Shown here piece after piece: positions 31,888-34,381 of a stretch of 34,381 bases of DNA. The stretch is from assembly GCA_018398765.1 (NCBI GenBank), contig JAHBMJ010000036.1:1-34381 (forward strand). Reading direction: 5' to 3'. The notes under the pieces were generated by a model. It searched no databases. It saw only the letters and a program-made list of their open reading frames with translations, and was not told the origin of the DNA. The stretch's first letter is position 1, and every line of letters begins with the position of its first letter. Source of the stretch: Chromera velia. Lineage: Eukaryota > Sar > Chromeraceae. A program made the translations under genes and the position numbers.

Positions 31888-34381
31888 TTCCTTGCGCTCC
31901 TCCCCTTCACATGCACACACACGTGCAGGACCACAGCCCGGCCTGCCCCCGAGTCCTTCTATTGGGGCCAGAAGCTGCGAGTCGGGTGCTGGGAGCAGAG
32001 GTATGCGCTGGTGGACAAGAACAACAACGGAGGTGGGTCCAAAGCCTTTCCTCTCTCTTGTGAATGGATCTGATGTGTCTGTGTGGAAATTGAGCTGGAG
32101 CTGTGTCAGGACAGAGGAAAGAGTGGCGCTTGCTTCAGTCCTCGAGCGTTTCGCATGATTCCTTTCTCATTTTTTTCCAAAGGGAGACAGCACAGTTGCA
32201 TGTGACACAGCCGCTTCCCTTGGCCGTTGTTTCTTGACTGTTCTTATTGTCTGTCTTGTCGTATTGTTCTGCCTCCTTCTCTTCTGCCTTTTCCTTGCAG
32301 CCGTCTCTGACTTTTCCCTGACGTGTGTGGACGGGAAGTGGTACGATGAGTACGGGGGAGAGGGGTTTGAGAACTTCGAGTGCGCTGCGTGCGTGCAGGT
32401 GAGCTACGTGCATGGGAGTGCCTTCCATCTTCTTCTTTGCATGGATGATCCGAGAACAAATAGAGAGACAGAAAATAGGGGTTTGAGCGGGACGCTGTGT
32501 GCATACACGGGAGGAAAGCGAGTGACCCTGGGGAAGGGGGAAAGTCTACGAAGCTGGCATCATTTCTGCCTCTTCTCGTGTATCCCCTGTCCCTCTCCTC
32601 CTCATCCATCGACTCTGTCGTCCAGAAAAACGTGCAGTCCAACCCCTTTTTCTCTACGTGTATTTTTACTTTGCAGGTCGGCCAGCCGTCTCTGGGCCTT
32701 CTGGAGGCACAGGGCCTGGACCAGCACTACTTCTCTAGCAGACTCCCTGTGCAGATGATCTTGCAGGGCACTCCTTTGGACGGACACAGAGTCTCGTTCG
32801 GATCTGGATCTTCTCTCAGTGGGGAGGCGACTACGGGGTTCGTTTCTCTGCCTAACTTTGCTTGTGTGCGTTGGGTGTCTCATTTCTTCTTTTTTTCCTT
32901 GTTTGGTTGAGTGGCGGCAAGAAGCAGCTCTTTTGATTTATGGCGGGGGTTGTGAGGTTTCCCCTTTTTTCTCGCCCGTCATTGGAATCTGTTTGTGGTC
33001 GTCACTGCCTTTTTATTCTGTTCTTGTATGTGCTCTTTGTATGCAGAGGCACTTCCCTCCTCTCTGCGGATGATGTCTGGTTGTTGGACTCTGCCGCTGC
33101 CAAGGGACGGTTTCTCTTGAAGGGAAGGGGGGCAGCTGCAAACAAGTGTGCGGCATACGATGCAAATGGAGACTTCCAGGTTCGTCTCTCTCTTTGTGCG
33201 TGTTGGGAAGTGAACGTCATTTGCTTTTTGCTTGAAGAGCATTTGCGTCTGCTTTTTTACCAAGCTCTCAAATAAATCTGTGAGGAAGAATGGTCGAAAG
33301 ACTGCAGGTGGGACGCAACTTTATTCGACTGCGGTGTTGCATTCTAGTGTTTACAGTACAGTGGATTTGGGTGTGGGATTTTCTTCTCTCTTTACTTCTT
33401 TCTTCCTTCCGTGCTTGATTGCTTCCTTTCTTCATCTATCCTGCCGGTTCGCCGTCTCCTGGTGTTCTGCTCGTGCACTTGTCGGTTTCTTGGCTTTTCT
33501 CTCCGCTGAGTCCTTTTCTGATTTTTTCCTGCCGTCAACTCGTATGTACTCAACTGTTCCTTCCTTTTCTTCCCTTTTCTGTTTTCTGTCTCTTGCAGAC
33601 CTCCTCTTCGACCTGCAGCGCCACCTCGTCCTCCCAGATCTGGGACCCCGACCTTTTGGTGCAGGCAGCAACGGGGGCAGTGACCAGATTCGCTGAGTCA
33701 ACGACCGCCTGTGAGTCAGGAGAAATATAAGAGGCGGTTTGAAGACAGTAATCTACGGAAGGAGGACGAGAAACAGTGGAAAAAGAGAGGGAGAAAACGC
33801 TGGAAGCCTTTGCCCGGAAAACCTCATGCAAGTTCTTTTCTGTGGCATCCTCAGCAGGTAGAGTAAAAGAAAGTGCAGGAAGGCGAACTTTACCACGGAC
33901 CGCTCTCGCACTTCAACGGACGCTCTCTCTCTCTCTCTCTTTTTCTCTTTTTCTGTTCTCTCCTTGCAGCCAAAGGATTCTACCGTGCGGCCAACGGTGC
34001 CAGACTCAACACAGACTTCCCAACCACCCCCTTTGCCACTGACGGAAGCGCCATTGCGGCCCTCACCTTCTCCTTTCAGTCAGGAGGACCCCATGTGGCG
34101 GTCAGACGGTCAGTCCGCATGCATGCAAGAGAAAGAAAAGAAAGGCATTTCCATCCCCTCCCCCGAAAAAAAGGTGTGACCCGGCCTCCGTGACTTCGAA
34201 TGACCCATACATGCGGAGTGGAGCCGGGAGCTGGCGTTCCTTGGAGTGTGTGACTGCTGTCAAATGACCTGCCATGGAGGGGTGAGTGAATTCAAGCAAA
34301 AGTCGGGAAGCAAATGGAGGAAATGGAGAAAGCGGAGTGCTTCGCGGTGTGGATTCTGGCGCCATGATTCCCCCCCCCCCC
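14820..34381 (+). CDS. Giant multi-exon secreted mosaic protein (PAN, beta-trefoil, TSP1, sushi-like), 3' end outside window
   Basis: I chain about 40 exons over 19.3 kb, coding for roughly 2,000 residues, still open at the last exon I can define (33970-34108). Introns are GT-AG, often with GTGAGT, GTCAGT, GTCCGT or GTGGGT donors and TGCAG acceptors, and the phases match at nearly every junction. The product starts with a signal peptide and carries only extracellular-type modules; no membrane segment is seen in this part. It resembles the adhesive surface and microneme-type proteins of apicomplexans in having TSP1 and PAN/apple-like modules, but the order here matches nothing I can name. Weak links are 19655 to 20426, 20426 to 20734, 22602 to 23010, and the end of the exon near 26272. 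It could in principle be two genes, though no stop with a polyadenylation signal followed by a new signal peptide is evident. Confidence 0.75.
15671..16672 (+). CDS. Exons 2-3: putative Ig-like (He_PIG-type) segment
   Basis: Exon 2 is 15671-15949 (or to 15958, same phase). It carries the hallmark of putative Ig domains: a short turn, then ETGEISGTPTASEAF, then a strand ending NTTATVDV. Exon 3 is 16559-16672 and contains two cysteines and a tryptophan pair (CLPDCPWIWFGG). Both are bounded by phase-1 introns. Its acceptor lies inside the third, partial copy of a 26-bp tandem repeat. The Ig-like call rests on the TG.I.GTP pattern known from bacterial and protist surface proteins. Confidence 0.6.
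16492..16555. repeat. 26-bp tandem repeat in intron 2
   Basis: Two units at 16492-16517 and 16518-16543 differ at one base, and a third, partial unit begins at 16544. The third unit overlaps the acceptor of exon 3, whose AATGCAG replaces the GATGCAA of the full units. Confidence 0.85.
16677..16719. repeat. (CT)n microsatellite in intron 3
   Basis: About 20 CT units directly follow the splice donor at 16673. Confidence 0.9.
17127..17192. repeat. (CA)n microsatellite in intron 3
   Basis: Two CA runs are separated by a short GTACGCACG interruption. Confidence 0.9.
17301..19655 (+). CDS. Exons 4-8: second Ig-like segment
   Basis: Exons 17301-17502, 17948-18126, 18594-18821, 19276-19328 and 19590-19655 join in phases 2, 1, 1 and 0 with no forced edits. 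The product is extracellular-looking and beta-rich. LDALTG at the end of one exon and EITGTPGSGN at the start of the next rebuild the TG.I.GTP signature across an intron. NSTILP and NFTCEV give possible glycosylation sites. No catalytic motif is seen. Confidence 0.65.
19354..19490. repeat. (CT)n then (GT)n compound microsatellite in intron 7
   Basis: The CT run passes into GTGCGTGCGTGCGCGCGCGTGT and then a long GT run. The same CT-to-GT order occurs at 28745-28800 and 29068-29121. Confidence 0.9.
20211..20850 (+). CDS. Exons 9-11: PAN/apple-like module
   Basis: The frame at about 20211-20426 reads AASCWVKAE, then FRCMKKCEAMKACAGYYYESSSK. This is the C...C...C-x-G-Y pattern of PAN/apple domains, which bind proteins or sugars. 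The exon at 20734-20850 continues with CKRTS and CAPQDTC. Acceptor use before 20260, the donor (20426 or 20430), and a possible exon at 20547-20614 are unresolved; direct joining of 20426 to 20734 keeps phase. Confidence 0.5.
21292..22602 (+). CDS. Exons 12-15: linker region of the mosaic protein
   Basis: Exons 21292-21345, 21723-21862, 22071-22151 and 22363-22602 keep phase (1, 0, 0). The end of the last exon could also be 22604. The peptide has NEWMSGNFCPIAP, a stretch with two cysteines, GDSYPNSPG, and an alanine/glutamate-rich run near the end. I do not recognise a domain. Confidence 0.55.
22674..22703. repeat. Poly-C run with an ambiguous base
   Basis: A C run in intron 15 contains the only N in the window, at 22699. 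It marks a place where the true length is unknown. Confidence 0.9.
22827..23765 (+). CDS. Exons 16-18: cysteine-rich and second PAN-like module
   Basis: The exon at 22827-22906 reads SFYNAGWSSCLVDSRGHTC followed by a CXXC-type cluster and ends at a good GTAAGA donor. The exon at 23010-23316 ends with ITCLMDGLLG and SECATRCRANSNC, and 23610-23765 continues FFWIGF, QCRLFSACTSLA and STCL. The last two join in phase 1 and rebuild a PAN-type pattern. The 22906 to 23010 junction does not keep phase, so a micro-exon, another donor or an assembly error is likely there. Confidence 0.5.
24109..24769 (+). CDS. Exons 19-20: charged, acidic linker
   Basis: Exons 24109-24195 and 24611-24769 are symmetric phase-1 exons. 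The first is basic then proline/serine-rich (CMKESKRRKM, PPVPSSSST). The second is strongly acidic, with runs of glutamate. They look like a flexible spacer between the PAN-like part and the beta-trefoil part. Confidence 0.6.
25313..30005 (+). CDS. Exons 21-30: series of beta-trefoil-like repeats
   Basis: Exons are 25313-25435, 25739-26092, 26171-26272, 26451-26635, 27058-27170, 27492-27545, 28100-28209, 28810-29017, 29451-29531 and 29833-30005. A strand-turn motif recurs: GLYAFWNRKSKRWLVG, VGIWNEFWKKWVGM, VGFFNPVWKKFITC, VGGLWNPEHKRFLQM and MAFLNPQTSNFIRM. Between them lie W-E/F-x-V type strands. This spacing is like fascin or ricin-type beta-trefoils, which bind sugars or actin. A sugar-binding extracellular role is inferred from the context. 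Phases match at each junction; the donor near 26272 is the least certain. Confidence 0.65.
26353..26404. repeat. (GA)n microsatellite near exon 24
   Basis: A GAGA run passes into AAAGAAAG about 50 bases before the acceptor at 26450. It is the only strong purine-type repeat of this size on the coding strand of the gene's introns. Confidence 0.85.
30337..30842 (+). CDS. Exons 31-32: thrombospondin type 1 (TSP1) domain
   Basis: Exons 30337-30413 and 30733-30842 join in phase 0 at GLGFQ|VNRRTC. The domain has the WTTCSRSCGLG core, the RRTC strand and the CNPQPC end, giving the six cysteines of a TSP1 repeat. TSP1 domains mediate adhesion and are a hallmark of apicomplexan invasion and gliding proteins such as the TRAP/MIC2 family. 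The intron between holds a (GT)n run. This is the best-supported domain of the gene. Confidence 0.88.
30663..30726. repeat. (GT)n microsatellite inside the TSP1 intron
   Basis: The run of GT units, with a few CT interruptions, ends seven bases before the acceptor AG of exon 32. Confidence 0.9.
30951..31510 (+). CDS. Exons 33-34: partial TSP1-like, cysteine-rich segment
   Basis: Exons 30951-31021 and 31396-31510 join in phase 1. DGWVELFDACSARC mirrors the W..C..C start of TSP1 but the following stretch (CLFEKELADC, ECGKCEYL) does not complete the fold. It is either a divergent TSP1 or another small disulfide domain. Confidence 0.6.
31540..31579. repeat. (AG)n then a 30-base G run
   Basis: An AG run passes into about 30 consecutive G at 31550-31579. 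It can form G-quadruplex structures, and sequencing length here is unreliable. Confidence 0.85.
31929..32398 (+). CDS. Exons 35-36: sushi/CCP-like segment
   Basis: Exons 31929-32032 and 32301-32398 join in phase 1. The peptide has LRVGCWEQRYALVD, a break, then FSLTCVDGKWYDEYG and FECAAC. The order C, Y.L, F.L.C, DG.W, C is that of a sushi (complement control) domain, though the spacing is loose. Such domains bind other proteins on cell surfaces. Confidence 0.55.
32677..34108 (+). CDS. Exons 37-40: further beta-rich repeats, incomplete at window edge
   Basis: Exons 32677-32837, 33047-33179, 33599-33710 and 33970-34108 keep phase (2, 0, 1) and the last ends in phase 2, so the gene continues to the right. 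SADDVWLLDSAAAKGRFLLKG and the later KGFYRAANGARLNT look like further trefoil-type strands. A candidate extra exon at 33777-33857 also keeps phase (1 to 1) but lacks a pyrimidine tract before its acceptor. Confidence 0.6.

Overview
This window looks like nuclear DNA from a single-celled eukaryotic alga or protist. Genes are interrupted by many GT-AG introns. Introns carry long (CT)n, (GT)n and (CA)n tracts. The predicted proteins are secreted, cysteine-rich mosaics with PAN/apple-like, thrombospondin type 1, sushi-like and beta-trefoil-like pieces. An alveolate relative of the apicomplexans, such as the chromerid Chromera velia, fits best, but that is inference from style and not from a marker gene.

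Layout. Bases 1-776 are AT-rich and gene-free, with a 211-bp inverted-repeat (MITE-like) element at 371-581. Bases 782-7501 are one complete Ty3/gypsy-type LTR retrotransposon. It has 413-bp LTRs, a perfect 5-bp target duplication, an initiator-tRNA primer site, gag with a CCHC knuckle, and pol in the order protease, reverse transcriptase, RNase H, integrase, chromodomain-like tail. The coding frames carry seven internal stops but no frameshift other than the expected gag/pol shift. At 8021-8713 lies a short gene for a secreted cysteine-rich protein. At 9499-10440 lies a 942-bp non-autonomous DNA transposon with terminal inverted repeats of about 200 bp, followed by AT-rich spacer with a small foldback. 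On the minus strand, 13064-11032 encodes a calcineurin-like metallophosphoesterase of the MPPED type in two exons; its 1.18-kb intron is almost entirely simple sequence.

From 14820 to beyond the right edge runs one very large plus-strand gene. I could chain about 40 exons over 19.3 kb, nearly all with matching splice phases, giving roughly 2,000 residues. In order it encodes a signal peptide, a cysteine-rich head, putative Ig-like (He_PIG-type) segments, PAN/apple-like modules, an acidic linker, a long series of beta-trefoil-like (fascin-like) repeats, a TSP1 domain, a second TSP1-like stub, a sushi-like segment and further lectin-like repeats. It is still open at the end of the window, which stops inside a poly-C run. 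This mosaic adhesin-like protein is the most interesting object here.

The genes show no sign of acting in one pathway. The retrotransposon and small transposons are insertions between host genes. The small secreted protein and the giant mosaic protein share a cysteine-rich extracellular character and may both face the outside of the cell.
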